Part shown: positions 45,396-58,155 of the stretch, in pieces
How positions within the stretch are numbered: position 1 is the first letter of the stretch
Layout of the letters: each line of letters opens with the position of its first letter
Source: Micromussa lordhowensis
Lineage: Eukaryota > Cnidaria > Anthozoa > Scleractinia > Lobophylliidae
Direction: 5' to 3'
Length of the DNA: 64,000 nt
Assembly (NCBI GenBank): GCA_964020085.1
Contig: CAXHUQ010000241.1
Span: 270,001-334,000 of the forward strand
The notes under the pieces: generated by a model
Database searches by the model: none
Told to the model about the DNA's origin: nothing
What the model saw: the letters and a program-made list of their open reading frames with translations, nothing else
Translations under genes and position numbers: made by a program

Positions 45396-46676
45396 ATGAG
45401 AAAAAGGAGGATACATCACACATCCCAGAATGCCTCGCTTCCAACTATATTATCAACTGACCGAGCTCACGTGACCTCATCATTCATAATGGACGCCGTT
45501 GCGGAACAAGCTTGGCAAGCGCCAATATTTCATCAATCGAGGCTGCTTTATCTGTATTGCGTCGATCCCGATTATGTGTCTGAGCTCACAGTTCCGAGCT
45601 TACCTTTTCTAAAGATGAAATGTTTGTTCGGACACGTCAGTTTCCCTGGATTTCTCGCAGAGCGGCGAATGGTTGTTTTTCCCAAATGCAAGCGAGTGCT
45701 CGTTAAAATGAAAGCGATCGATTCGCCTTGTGTTATCGAGGTGACATCGAGCGTTGAATTCCAGGTAAGAATCGCGAATTTTAATCAATGTTTCTGTTGT
45801 CTGCTTTTTAACTGCAATCAACTCAAACGTGCGCTATTTTAACCGACCTTGAACGAATTTCAGATTCACCCCGATGAAGTTGAAGACGACGCAGAAATTA
45901 TGCTAATTTGGGACTTCGAGGTTGACACACTCAATCTATCTTTGACTGCTGCAAATTGTTTGGTTAAAGCCGAGATTCCATCATCTGTTAATACGCTAGT
46001 TTCTATGCCTTTCTTGGATCCCAATAGCGTGGATTGCAACTGTGCCAAGTCTTCGAAACGAGGAAAGATATTGCGTTCAACTACGACGGACACTTCTGCC
46101 GCAGCTTCCGAATTACAAAGGCTCTCGTTGTCTGATAACAATGAGGAAGACAGCTCGGAAGAAGAAGAAGAAGAGGAATATCAGAATGTCGAGGAAGACT
46201 TTACTGATGTATATGTTCGAGACGGTGACAGCGAAGTTACGAAATTATTCGCTCCTGACACAGTTTGTGATGTTGGAGAAGAACTTTTCACCGAATCATT
46301 TACATTAAAAGGTTGTTCTTATCATGAACATTTCCAAACTGCCCTCAAAATGTGCAAACAAAAAATGGTCAAAAAGGAGCCAGTGCCAACACAGTTAAGT
46401 TTCGAACCTGTGAATAGAAGAGACGAGAACGCTATACTGGTGCATGTGCGTTACGAAGGGTCGTGGAATCCATTGGGCTACATTCCTGGCGTGAAAGTTG
46501 CCAAGGTCGCCAAGGCTATCAAGAATCAAGAAATTACAAGCATGGAAATTAACGCCATTAAATATCAATATGTCTTTCCTATTTCAAGTTTTAAGTACTT
46601 TGCATCAGTGAAAATCACTAAGAAGGGAAGGTGGATGAAAAACAGGGACACCTACAAGTACAATGAGGATATCTGA
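45396..46676 (+). CDS. Two-exon HIRAN-like protein, acidic linker
   Basis: Exon 1 (45396..45764) and exon 2 (45864..46676) join in phase 0 across a 99-bp intron (CCAG|GTAAGA to TTTCAG). The protein is 393 residues from the first ATG; the Met at 45489 (MDAVAEQAWQAPIFHQSRLL) is the more likely start, giving 362. The N-terminal half is a beta-rich domain I do not recognise (VSFPGFLAERRMVVFPKCKR). An acidic Glu/Ser tract (SDNNEEDSSEEEEEEEYQNV) follows. The C-terminal 120 residues read KGCSYHEHFQTALKMCKQKM, LSFEPVNRRDENAILVHVRY, WNPLGYIPGVKVAKVAKAI, which fits the HIRAN pattern (E-P-x-N-x2-D-x-NAI-V ... LGYIP). HIRAN domains bind DNA 3' ends. No disruption is seen. It starts 56 bp after the LINE B poly-A. 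Confidence 0.65.
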
Positions 46677-46810
46677 CTTGCTGATCATTGTAAGCAATCA
46701 AGCCAACTTCGATGACCCATGTTATTGTGTATACTGATAAACTTTATATTATTGAACATCCAATTTTAAGTTATGTTCGAGTTATCAATTGTAAATTTAT
46801 AAAGGGGGCA

Positions 46811-46847
<37 letters not shown>

Positions 46848-48388
46848 TATTGCAAGATAATTTGGTTTTATCAACTGGGTTGATAATGTGAATTGGCCAC
46901 CGTAAAGAGATTCGAGAGCTTTACGGTGGCCAATTCACATTATCAACCCAGTTGATACAACCAAATTAAATTGTAAATTTAGTTAAGTCATCTCACTTGA
47001 TCCTGGTCAGATAAATAAGTTCATACATGTAGTTGGTTGGCCAGTTCAAAATATCTCTTGCTCATCAGAATGGTAATTTCGGTCATAGAGATGTGGTTGC
47101 AGTGAATTTCCATACCTCCCCCAATGACATGTTAATTAATATTATTATTTAATAATTCTTTTTTTTTTCACTCCAACCCCCTTAAAAATTCATAATGATT
47201 TGCATTCTTACTTCCCCTGAAATTTTTTTAATTTCAATACCCCCTCCACATTAAATTTTTTCCTTAAGCATCCATGGGGTTGGTATGAAAGATTTCTGGA
47301 ACTGCACACACATCATTGTTTGTACCCACATGCGTTTAGTTATTGTGCCATGCACGTATTTATGCCCATAGGAAAAAGTGCCCTGGAGTTAAGTACTGCT
47401 GATAAAATTAAAGGCTATTTCTTTTAAAGTATATGAAAGAGTCTCTGTCCTGTTTGATACAAATTGTCTTGATTTTTTGACATCCACATTGACATTGTAC
47501 TTGTTACCTGTTCCTAAGGTTGCAGTTGCATTCAACTCACACATAATTTGATCTTTGTGCAAGTCTATTCATTTCACATTGATTCTGATTGTCTCGACAT
47601 TTTACTACAATCACCAAAATGAATACACTGCTTTCTGATGAAATTATACAGGTATTAGTGAACATAAACTCAGTCAAATCATTTCTTGTCTTGGATTCAA
47701 ATTCAATGACACTTTTATGGCTAATCACTCCCTTCATTAAATCCACTTTGAAATAACTGGTTATCCTTGCAATGCGATTGCCTCTCAGCAGTGCAATTCA
47801 TTCACGAATCACACTATCTTTTTCTCTAAATCGCACCTTTTTCTCAGCCAATGTGAATGGGACAGTGAAACCAACCAAAAAGATTTTAAGGTTTTTAAAA
47901 ATAACCAATCACATTGCAAGTAAATGAAAGACAAAAGAGCATAGTTTGCAAAATTTAGTTATCAAATTTTGGCTTTTCATAATTGATCTAATAAAGTGGC
48001 CATTGAACTTCTGGTCGTACAATTTTGGTCTGAAAGCATACTTGTAATTTGAAATCGAACTCGCGTTGCACGCTCGTTTGATTTTCAAATCACTCGTATG
48101 ATTTAAGACCAAATTGCACTCGACTCAGTTCAATTACAATTATTAATAACAGTGGATCGGGGAAATGATTTTTGTCCAAAGACATTCTTGGCACTTTGTC
48201 ACTGGAAAATTGGAAAAAAAATTTTCTTAAAGCTACAAGTCATATATGTCTATGCTATTCCAAAATTTTAACTTGGTCTCGTTTGATTTCTTTTTCTCTT
48301 TTGCCAAAGTATTCATTGAGATTAAGACAGGAACACAAACAAAGGATAGCATTGCATTTAGAAAATGACTTGATACTTTAAAGGGACT
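46677..48388. other. Convergent intergenic region
   Basis: It contains the perfect foldback at 46859..46967 and otherwise AT-rich non-coding sequence between two converging genes. Confidence 0.5.
46859..46967. repeat. Foldback MITE, nearly perfect hairpin
   Basis: The arms AATTTGGTTTTATCAACTGG and GTTGATACAACCAAATT continue inward through TGGCCACCGTAAAG to a centre of about 11 nt (AGATTCGAGAG). The arms are about 49 bp with one or two mismatches. Confidence 0.85.
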
Positions 48389-51300
48389 TCATGGGGGTGG
48401 GGCAAGGTAATTTCCTGGCCTGTGAAAAGACTGTCTAACGGTTTGACGATGTCGAGCTGGGAGATGAGCTCTTCCGACTACAAATATAGAGCTGTCTTCT
48501 CTCTGATTAAGTCGTAGTCTGTGTAGCCGCAGCGGGTGATTGCGATCATCACCATCCTCATAATCATCAAAGGCTGGTCTGACATCAAATGAAGGATATG
48601 CCTCCTCAGAATAGCGCTCATTCAGTGTCCAATAATAGAATGGTAAGTCATGGTCCATTCTCTTGCAAAATTCCCTGCGATGGTAAATATGAAGTGACTA
48701 AATATATAATAGATAAAAGTGAGAAGATAGCATTAAATGAATAAGTTGTGCATTTTTGGCATGGCTTGTCAAGGTCTTCTCTCAGTCATTTTTCATAGTT
48801 CCATACCAAAACTTGTCCAGCTTTTGCAGCGAATTCACTGACTTTTATATTGTTACACTGCTAAATCATCTATATAAATATATCTTCTCTATTACAAAAA
48901 AAAACAATTAACAGGAGCAAAACTTGACCTACTTTTGTACTGTTCTTACACTGGTAGACGTATGAAGACATTTGAATTTCTACATTTCGCCACAAAATTT
49001 TTGTAAGGCGAGCATAATCATACCTCACACTCTTTGGCCAGTAGCTCTTGAACATCTTTAAAGTGAAGATCTGTCCCAGATCCCGGTGAGCAATACAGAA
49101 GTACGACTCAAGGTCATCTGTCTCTGCTGCTCGAGGATGTTCCTCATAGCCAATTTCCAGATTCTGAGTGCGTCGTAGCTCCTGACTCTCAATGTTTGTT
49201 GTGACCTCCACAACAGTTTCCCTTGAAAATCCCCGTATCCCAGCAACAGGCCTTCAAAGTTAAAGTGTAAGTTTATGACCAATTACAGGGCACAAAGAAA
49301 TTTAATTTCCAGCAAGTTCTCGCTGGAAAATATGACCTCACAGTCAACTCTCGCAGGTCACCCAGGCACATTTTCTGTCATTAAACTAAATCTAAAGGCC
49401 CGATTACAAGGAGAATTTGAGCCTGGGCTGAAATTTTTGCCCGGCTTCTGAAACAAATTCTCTTAAAATCAAATTGTCGTTGACATGAAGATTTTTCAGC
49501 CTGGGGAGCAATTCAGCCCGGGCTGAAAATTCTAGCCCAGTTTGATCAAACCGGCCTAGGATTTTCAGCCTGGCTGAATTGCGAGCTGGAAAGGTCTCAT
49601 GTAATCAGAAAGAAATTTCACCCCGGGCTGAAAAGCAGGAGATAATATGGCTGCCTGATTCTCCCGAGACTCTTCGCGTGCAACTTCATATTTTCTGCTG
49701 AGACTAATATTTCAGCCCTGGCTGAAATTCGCCATGTAATCAGGCCCTAAACTCTCTATCAGCAGCACAGCTCTAAGGCACACAGCTGGTTCAGGTACCA
49801 AGAAAGCTGACTGTAAATTCAAGTATTAAAACCCCAATACAAGACAGGCATTCAATACATTTCATACCTGTTGATGTCAATAGTTGCAAAGTCGTAAGTG
49901 TCTGTATGCCAAGGCATCCATTCATCTAATATGAAATTGAGCATTACATAGTTGTATCGACACCTTTGAAGCTGGCTCAGCCCTCTCCCATCTGATGCCT
50001 CGTGCCATTGTGCAATGACACGGACATAGTCTGCCTCTGTATTGTGACCATGCCTATCCAAGGATGCAACAACATGATAAGAAAGCAGCCTCTCTGCATC
50101 TTTCACACTTTGTTTACGCTTTCCCACCAAAGCAGCATGGGTAAGACCACTTACAGGATCTGCAAGAACATCTGAAAATGCTTCATACTGGAGATTATCA
50201 TAACCACCCTCTCGTAAATGGTTGGCAATTCTTTTAAGGAGGTGGTTATGATCTGATCTTTCATGGTGCACAAGGCCAGTAACTGGGTCAACTTCTGGTA
50301 CATAGAGGTGAGTAGAGAAATCAACCCCTTGTTCTTTAAATTCCTGCACTCTCTTCCGGTAAGTGTATGTTGCAACAATGGACCGCAGCTTGTCCAACAG
50401 AGATTCCTCTGTGTTGGCTCTGAAAGGGTAAGGTGAGTAACCTGGAGGTACAAGACTGCCTCTGATGTTGGTAATGGAATCCTCAAGACTCAAACCATGG
50501 GTCTGCAAGTGATGAAGCTCTAGAATAACAGACTCAGGGATATCACTGTTTGGAACTTCAACAATGGGACTTCCATCTGGTGCAACTTAAAAACAAAGAA
50601 ACAGGAAAACATTTATTAACTAAAAGAAAGAAAGAAAGAAAGAAAGAAAGGAAGGAAGGAAAGAAGGAAGGGAGGGAGGAAGGAAGGAAAAGGAAGGAAG
50701 GAGGGAAGATCTAAAAAAAAGACCAACCAACCGACCAGCTGACCAACCGAGGGATGGAAGGATAAATGAGTATGGTGAAAGAAAAAATGTATATTGCAGT
50801 TATTACTTACAGTTAGTTGCGATAAGCATTTTGAGTAGGGTTGCCTTGCTTTTCCTCCGAACACTATCCTTTGCATCATGAATAACTTGCCATGTGTGGA
50901 GGGCCCTTGTCTCGCCACGTGACCGCAGTGAACAAAACTCACCATCTGTAGTAGTGCCTAAAAATATGAAAAAAATTTGCATTACCACCGAAACTGATAG
51001 ATTGCATGGGAAATAATCTGACCTGATTTGAGAAAACAATATCAATTTTAACTAAAACAAACCCATTGATAGAACCCAAGTATAAAAATACACAACTTAT
51101 TAACCCCCTTTAGCATGTATGGAGATTTCAACTTCTCTTCCTTGTTTCCCTGACTCGCGCTGAGTTTAGAACAGGAATATAAGGTATGTGACAAATCACT
51201 TTTTGCATTTTCACCACCAGACTGTCACTTACCTACAATGGTCATTCCTCTCTGTGTCATATGCTGTTTGATATCTTTGGTGAAATCACGAACATACTGG

Positions 51301-54300
51301 TCTCGTAAGCTTCGATAAGGGATATACCTCACTGGCAAGGCATATGGTTTGTTTTGACGTCTTTCATCAGAGAGCATTAGAACCAAGACATGAGTAGCTG
51401 CAATTCTCATCTTTTTGAACAAGTTACGCAGGTAGCTTTTCACTTCACTGGCCAATGCTCGCAGAAACCCCTTAACACGTCTAAGCATATCTGGTGTGAC
51501 TGGGGCTGGATGGAGATTATTCAGCTCTGCTTCATAGGCCTGTTTAAGCAGCTGGGCCTGTTGCAGTAGAGTCTGGAATTCAATAACATTCCAGTTGGAA
51601 CTTTTGAGGGCTTCTTCTGCTGTCAAAGGGTTTGTGTACTTTTTCCGGTACTGCTCTACTGCATTCTTAAAACCATCATCAAGGAACAGGATGTCCTCAC
51701 CTAACTGATCCAGGCAAGTTCTCAACCCCAGCTCAAGGTCATCGCCATTTGCACAACTTGGCAAACCAGCTACAAGAGTCACTCTTTCATCATATTGTCT
51801 TCTCAGCTCTTGCACTTTTCCATTGCCCAAATCTTCATCACCATTCCAAACACCTTTCATTGATTCCATCAAGGCTTCTTTCACGTCTGTGGCATCCAAT
51901 TTCAGCCAGTACCTGCCATCAGGATTAACTTCCTTTAACTCTTCAAAAGCAGCCACCTAAAAGTGCAGGTATTTCAAGAATAATAATTTATGCCGTTTTA
52001 ATTAAAAATAAAGAAAATATTTACAACCAAATATAGGGAGTTGAGTAACATTTTTGAAAAGAAATTATGGAGAGACCAAACTAAATTGCAGATAGATCTC
52101 AGTTACAAACAAATAAACTTAAATTTGTTAAGACTTAGATTTACTAATAATAATGTAAACAGAAACAAAAAAACTAAAATGAAATAAATGTGAAAAAATG
52201 TACATAAAGATGTTATTAATTAAAGTAAAAAGAAATAAAATGTAAAGCCTAAGATTGAAGCAAGTAAGAAAAAAATTTGACAATCACCTGAGCGTCTGTA
52301 CTAGATGTAAACAATGACTTCTTGTTTCGTCTTTGTTGTGTTGATTTACTGCTGCAGGGTACATTAACGCGTGCCTAAAACAGGAAGTGACAACATCTTC
52401 AGACATACACTTTTAATAATTTGTAAACACCCCAATAAACAGGGGTTACAATAACTTTAGTTTTAAGCAGCCACTGAAGGTGTAATAGGTGGCTGTCACC
52501 ACTTAAGGGGCTGCAAGGCCCCTTTCCCCTAGGGGTTCTGAGGGCATGCCCCCCCTGAAAAATTTGAAATCTACCGTACAAACAATCAATCAACTATAGA
52601 TTATTGATAATAACCCTGAATAAACTATGTAACTTGTGACATACTTCTCCAGCAGTTAATAAACAAGTTGCTGTGCAAAAAAAGAAGGGTGGCATGTAAC
52701 ATAACAAAGTTTGATCCCACATGAAGAAGCATTTGCATAGTAAATATGCATCGCAACTTGTAAATTAATTTGTTTTACCTTCATTGGATCCTTCTGGTCT
52801 TGGGAGTCCAAACCACTCCACATCGGGCCAGCCAATAATCTCTGAAATCGCTCTGGAAATTCCGTAAGCATGGTTTCATGCCAGAGTCTGAAATCTTCAG
52901 GTTCTTTGATCTAATATGAGAAAGGCAAATCAGATCAATTAACATTATAATTAAGTGAAAAAAAAAATAAGGATGAAACCCATACAACCCACTTAGTTTG
53001 ACAGTGCCCCCCTCCCTTCAAAAAAGTAAATAAAGTAAAATTAAAGTTTACTACAATATTATGGTTTAGAAACCTACAGTTGAAATACTCAAAATACATG
53101 TAGCTATTGTAATCTTCTTCTTGTCAAATAATTTAATAACAATAATATTATCAATAACAATTTTTATAATTGATAAGGTGTAGAAACTCCCCTCCAAGCA
53201 GGCTGGCTTTACTGGCAAGAAAGTTATAATTTTAAGCAGAAGAGCCTGCTCCAAGTTTAGTTATAACTGTACGTGCAACCATAACAAAAAAAAAAAAACA
53301 TAAATGGAAAGAGTAAAAAATAGAAATAAAATTAAAAGTGTTACCTGCATAACATTAGTGCATGTAAAGAATTCTATACAATGCTGAATCAGACCAAATG
53401 GCATCCTGTGCATTGGCATAAGTGATCCCGATTTATCTGGTCGATCATTGGCCAGGCACTGACAGAACTTGATAACCAAATTGCTTTTGCCATTGACCTC
53501 CAATCTTTTCATGGCTTGAAGTGATAGTTGGATAAAGCCATGCACCAATGATGACACTTCCATTTTTTTAGCAAGCCAAGCATAAAGATCTTCAAGAATG
53601 CATAATGCATCAATACAGTCTTCGTCTAAAAACTTTATAAACAGCTGCACCAGGTCAACATGAGGATTCAGTAACGCCAGGCCCTCGAAGACAAGATCTT
53701 TGAGCTGATTTGGAGTAAGAGTACTCAATTTACCAGCAAGAGATGGCGACAACTTCAGTTCATCCTCAAAGGTTCTAGTACCTGTCGTGGATGTTGAGGC
53801 ATCAGGAGAACCATCAATATAGGATTCCAGAGTAATTCCCAGGGCTGTTTCAGCATCATCCACTGAGTTGAAATTTTTTTTCAAAACAACCAAGACATGA
53901 CGACAGATGCTGGCTTCTAAAATAGATTAAGAAATAAGTGAATAAAGTTATGGCTACTATAAACATGGTGAGGTGGGAAATGGCCAGGGTCCAGTTGCAT
54001 AAAGTAACTAAAATTTAAATTAATGACATTTCTGGCAAGCATCCTCTGTTCTGAATTGGGAATATTATCATGTGCTACTATCATTAAACATGATGGCAAA
54101 GACAGACTAATAGTCACAAAAAAGTCATGCAGATGCTGTAAATATAGCCAGTTCTATATTGATATTGTTGAATTATTTCTGAAAACATTGACCAGTAGCA
54201 AAAATTCCACACAGTCAATTTCCATTATGCAACCAGGCACATAATAAGGGAAGGAAAGGGATCTCCATGCATACAGTGTACACAAGTTAAGCACTTTTTT

Positions 54301-55033
54301 ATCGGTTAATTCAGTTAAACCAAAAAATTATTTCAAAAATTTTGAATAAACTTATGAATGGACTTTTGAACAAACTTATGAATGGACTTTTGAACAACAG
54401 CAAGAAAGACAGGGACTTTTTTGCATATTACACATGCACAAAAGTTATCACTCTTTGCAATACATAACATTTATTAAAGTGACTGTGGGTGTGTAAGTAA
54501 AATCTGATAAGTGAGATGGAAACAAGTACTCACTGGTTCTCTTATGAGATGTCCCCACAGTTTCCTGGATGAACTCGGCAGCCTTTTCCCAGTACTCATG
54601 TTGGGCTCCAAATGTTGGCCACTCCCCAGCCTTAAGTTCACTGTGCAAAGCTATAAATTGCACCAGTGCAACTTCTTCGCTCTTCTCCCAAGAAATAGAC
54701 ACTGTTTTCCTTTTCGGAGGGGAAATTAGTTGCTTAGGGCTTTTGGGCGAACGAACAAGTCTTGCTCTTTGGAGAAGTCTTCGACTCGCCTAATAAATTA
54801 AATTCTGTTAAATTGTATTTTTCAAATTGATAAAAGATCGAGATATGTCATAGTACCTGTTGCAAAGGACTTCCTTTTCCCTGGAAAGCCAACGTCCTCC
54901 GTGCAGTTCTTTGATCACCGGTTTCTTGAGCATTATTGTCAGCAAGCATATTTTCATCGCGAGCTCTTTTCTCTCGTGGCTTGTTTGGCGTATTGCCGGT
55001 AACAACACGGGCACGTTTTTCCGGCCCATCCAT
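48389..55033 (-). CDS. Ten-exon gene of unknown function with Myb/MADF-like N-terminal region
   Basis: Exons: 54857..55033, 54534..54789, 53345..53916, 52779..52910, 52288..52374, 51233..51956, 50811..50957, 49868..50585, 49024..49251, 48389..48674. All nine junctions are GT-AG and phase-consistent, giving 3,327 nt and 1,108 residues without a stop. It begins MDGPEKRARVVTGNTPNKPR, a basic Pro-rich tail. Exon 2 has a Trp-spaced helical segment (SWEKSEEVALVQFIALHSEL, EYWEKAAEFIQETV) like a Myb/MADF or trihelix DNA-binding domain. The middle is alpha-helical. Exons 8-10 contain a strongly patterned block (LYVPEVDPVTGLVHHERSDH, YVRVIAQWHEASDGRGLSQL, VAGIRGFSRETVVEVTTNIE) that from memory recurs in many cnidarian and sponge predictions. 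No enzymatic motif is recognised. It ends HRPGNYLAPPP. Confidence 0.8.
49396..49749. repeat. MITE in an intron of the ten-exon gene
   Basis: The ends read AGGCCCGATTACA and TGTAATCAGGCCCT (inverted), enclosing four or more copies of a TTTCAGCCCGGGCTGAAA-like palindrome. Confidence 0.75.
50627..50707. repeat. GAAA/GAAG purine-rich simple repeat
   Basis: About 80 bp of nearly pure purine, (GAAA)n grading into (GGAA)n, then ACCAACCGACC-type repeats to about 50750. Intronic. Confidence 0.9.
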
Positions 55034-56087
55034 TCTTATGCTCTGGAAAACAAGATAAAAGCAATAGTCGAACAAGCATCGACAAACCCTGGGAAAAAGA
55101 GCGACTGCAGTTGAGCAAAGAGGCATCATATCTGGGAATACAGCCTATTTTCCCGCAAAAATTCGCACCTCGTGACAACATTATGGCGGTGCAAACAGTC
55201 GAAAAATACCAAACTTTGGGGTCGAATTATGTACTAAAATTGCGAGGTTCTACGAGGTTCTAATATCGAACTAACTTCAATAACATCTTAATTTAAATAA
55301 TCCATTATCAGCTGGCCAAAAGATTGCTGGAACAATCCTAACTTACCACGATTGTGTGGGGTCATTCAGCCATTACTCCATTTGCAATTATAATGTGGTA
55401 CGAATAATTGACCTAAATGGAGGTCAAAAGGTTATTATTAGAACTTGAAACACACTGTTTGTAGAGAATAGAAGATTAGAATCCAGAAAATCTTAACAAC
55501 CTACCTCGAAGAACTTCGGTCACCCTGGAATCCGCGATTGAAAAACCAACTTTCTAACTGTTCTTGCTAGATTGAAGACGTGGCACGTGTGAAATTCGAG
55601 CCCGAAACTTCGCGGGGGTCCTGATTTATCCTCCTTTGGATGAGAAGAGATCAAAACCAAGATTTGTTTTAGAAAAGGACTTTTTTATTAAATCCTGTCA
55701 GTAACTTTATGACAGCGTTTAAGAATCATTTGAAGTTGTAAATTTAATTTTCTGCAGCCATTATTGGTAACAATGATAATAGGCCCTATTAGATTTAGTA
55801 TCTTCTTCTTATTCAACTTTCGCACTTACCTTGTGGAAATATATGTATCTGCACAATAGAAACACTGACTTTGATTTTGTTTTCATTATCCCAGAATTTG
55901 ACACCAAAAAGCAAGAGCCAGTGGGATAATTATAGTCCACACAGTAAAAATGTTTTCTGTAAGGTATAAATCACATTTATTGTTAAATTATGTATGTTTC
56001 CTATAATAAGAATTCTGCCAACTAATTAAGGTTGAACAAGTTTTTCAAATCTGGATGTTTACTTATCTTTAAAGGGTTTTGAGTTAG
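55034..56087. other. Divergent promoter region
   Basis: It separates the minus-strand ten-exon gene from the plus-strand PHD gene. No TATA box is evident and the first exon of the PHD gene was not located. A short frame starts ATGGCGGTGC at 55182 and ends after 26 codons. Confidence 0.4.
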
Positions 56088-57447
56088 CAAAACGGTTGCC
56101 TGTAGAAGTGTCAACAACTGGTGGAACTGTTGAGCACACTGCAGGCACATCTTCAAGGAAGGACACACTTTGCACGCCATTGGCGTCCAGCGACAATGTG
56201 GCAGGTTTGTTCCATTAAAACACATACACGGTGTACACAAGTAGTTTGTGATACCACAACAGCACCCTACTTCATGTTATGTAATAGCATTGAAATATAA
56301 TTTTTTGCATAATCTATTTTTGGCTGTGTTGTTCTAAATCTAGGGAACTAAAAGCATGATGATAACCAGATCACACTAGTATGATATACCCTTTCCTGTG
56401 TCAAAGAAGGAATCCTCAAAAGAAATGACCCTCGTTGTTTTATTTCCTTACAATACATTCAGGTGCACCTCCTCGAAAGAGGCTTCACTTTGCAGAAGGA
56501 ACAATTGGAGTCCTTCCAAGACATGGTAAGTATCTTATGGAGTTTCTATAACTATTACTTAAATCATCAGCAGTAAAATTAATAAGAGTAACTGTGGGTG
56601 CATAAGGATTGATGGAGCAGTGCACCGCTCTAGACTGGTAGGGCTACATTACATAACCATACAGTACAAGGGGTCACCAATAGGAAAAGTTTGCCATGTT
56701 AAGGCACCATCAAACTAACCTACCCATTGTAACCAATACTTACCTTAAATGGGTACTGGCAAACTTAATGCCTGGGGTAGCTCTGTAAAGTATCCCATCT
56801 ATGGGTGTGTAGAGATACTTCTAGTTACTTCATGCTACAGAAACTGGGATACAATCTGGCCTGAAGGACCACTTGGCTTTTAGAAAGACCACAATAAACA
56901 TTTGTACTTCCATTTTGTCATTCGTCACTTGTAACATAAATGGTCATCTCATCACTCAATTTCAGCTAAATCCAAACCAGTTGATGATACAGACACCAGC
57001 CAAGAATCAGTACCGTGTGCTTCGTGTGGCAAGTTAAGCCCATTCAAAAAGAAGGGATGGTCGCGAACATGGATTGAGTGTGACAACTGTCTAAAGTGGT
57101 TTGATCTGTGAGTAGCTCCTTTGCATCGTTTTAAACAAATTTTAAACTAACAAATTACTGGATTGATTTAGTCATTCTGTTGGTAAATTTACCAAGTGTT
57201 CCCATCCCCTATTTCCACTTTTTAGTTCTATCATCATTTGCTTCAGATCTACATATAGTGAACTATTCATCTCAGTCTGCATTATACTGTGAAGGTGTTG
57301 CCATATCCAATGCACTGCTCTAAATTTCTTTTTGACATTTTCTTTATCTCTTTTGGCAGAGAATGCTCCAAGTTATCACATGTACCAGCCAAAGAGGACA
57401 ACTGGATATGTGCTTTATGCCAAAACAGCTCCACAAAAAATACTTAA
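56088..57447 (+). CDS. PHD-like zinc finger protein, C-terminal four exons
   Basis: Exons 56088..56204, 56463..56525, 56966..57107 and 57360..57447 join in phase (GT-AG throughout). The sequence reads AKRLPVEVSTTGGTVEHTAG, then APPRKRLHFAEGTIGVLPRH, then the finger: CASCGKLSPFKKKGW, WIECDNCLKWFDL, ECSKLSHVPAKEDNWICALC, ending SSTKNT and stop. The C-x2-C, C-x2-C, C and W-x-C-x2-C ligands of a PHD are all present. The usual W-[FY]-H-x2-C reads WFDLEC, so the His ligand is Asp unless the nearby His in KLSH substitutes. PHD fingers commonly read histone H3 tails. The upstream start is not identified. It resembles short PHD proteins found next to transposons in cnidarians; it could be a host gene or mobile. 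Confidence 0.65.
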
Positions 57448-58155
57448 ATCATAAGTGCTAAACTGAATTGAGAATAACCCATTGTAAAAACTTGAGGACT
57501 GGGAAAGAATATGGTTGTTTTCAGTTTGTTTGAAAAACTAAGATATTCAAATGAAAGATAATGTAAATTGGGGAGTCTTAACCAATGAAAGAAGTATTTA
57601 GAGGAGGAAAATGGCAAAATGATAGCTAATCAAATATCGCATAAAACAGAGAGTTTGTATGGAATTTTGCAACTTTTGCAAGGCTCCCATCTCGACAATT
57701 TTCCGCTGAAAACTCTCTGACTTGACTGGGTAGCATTTCAGTTGAAGTTAAGATTTTCAGTCTAATCAATGTGAGAACCTTGTCCCAGTCCTCTCACGTT
57801 TCTGCAATAAGCTACCTATTCATAATCAGGGCAATGTGCCAGTTGATTCTACACTAAACATAAGCGGTGGATAAGATCTTAATAGAAGAGAAATTATTAC
57901 CCTGTTTAACCTTTAATCCTGGGTTAGCATTAACTGGCCCTTCAAACAACCTGGCCCAGTACTATAAATTTGTATAGGGTTACCCTAACAAAGTGATGAA
58001 ACTTAAGCTAAATTTAGTATTCAAAGCTAACCCCAAGGAAGTCTAGGTAGTTACCAAATATGGTACGTAGTGCCTACACCAAGAAGTTAACACAAAATCC
58101 TCTGGGGATAGGTAAGGCAGGAAGGCTATGCCACTGCTTAAATTACATTACTGCC
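57448..58155. other. 3' non-coding region between convergent genes
   Basis: No open frame, repeat or RNA gene recognised. Confidence 0.4.
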
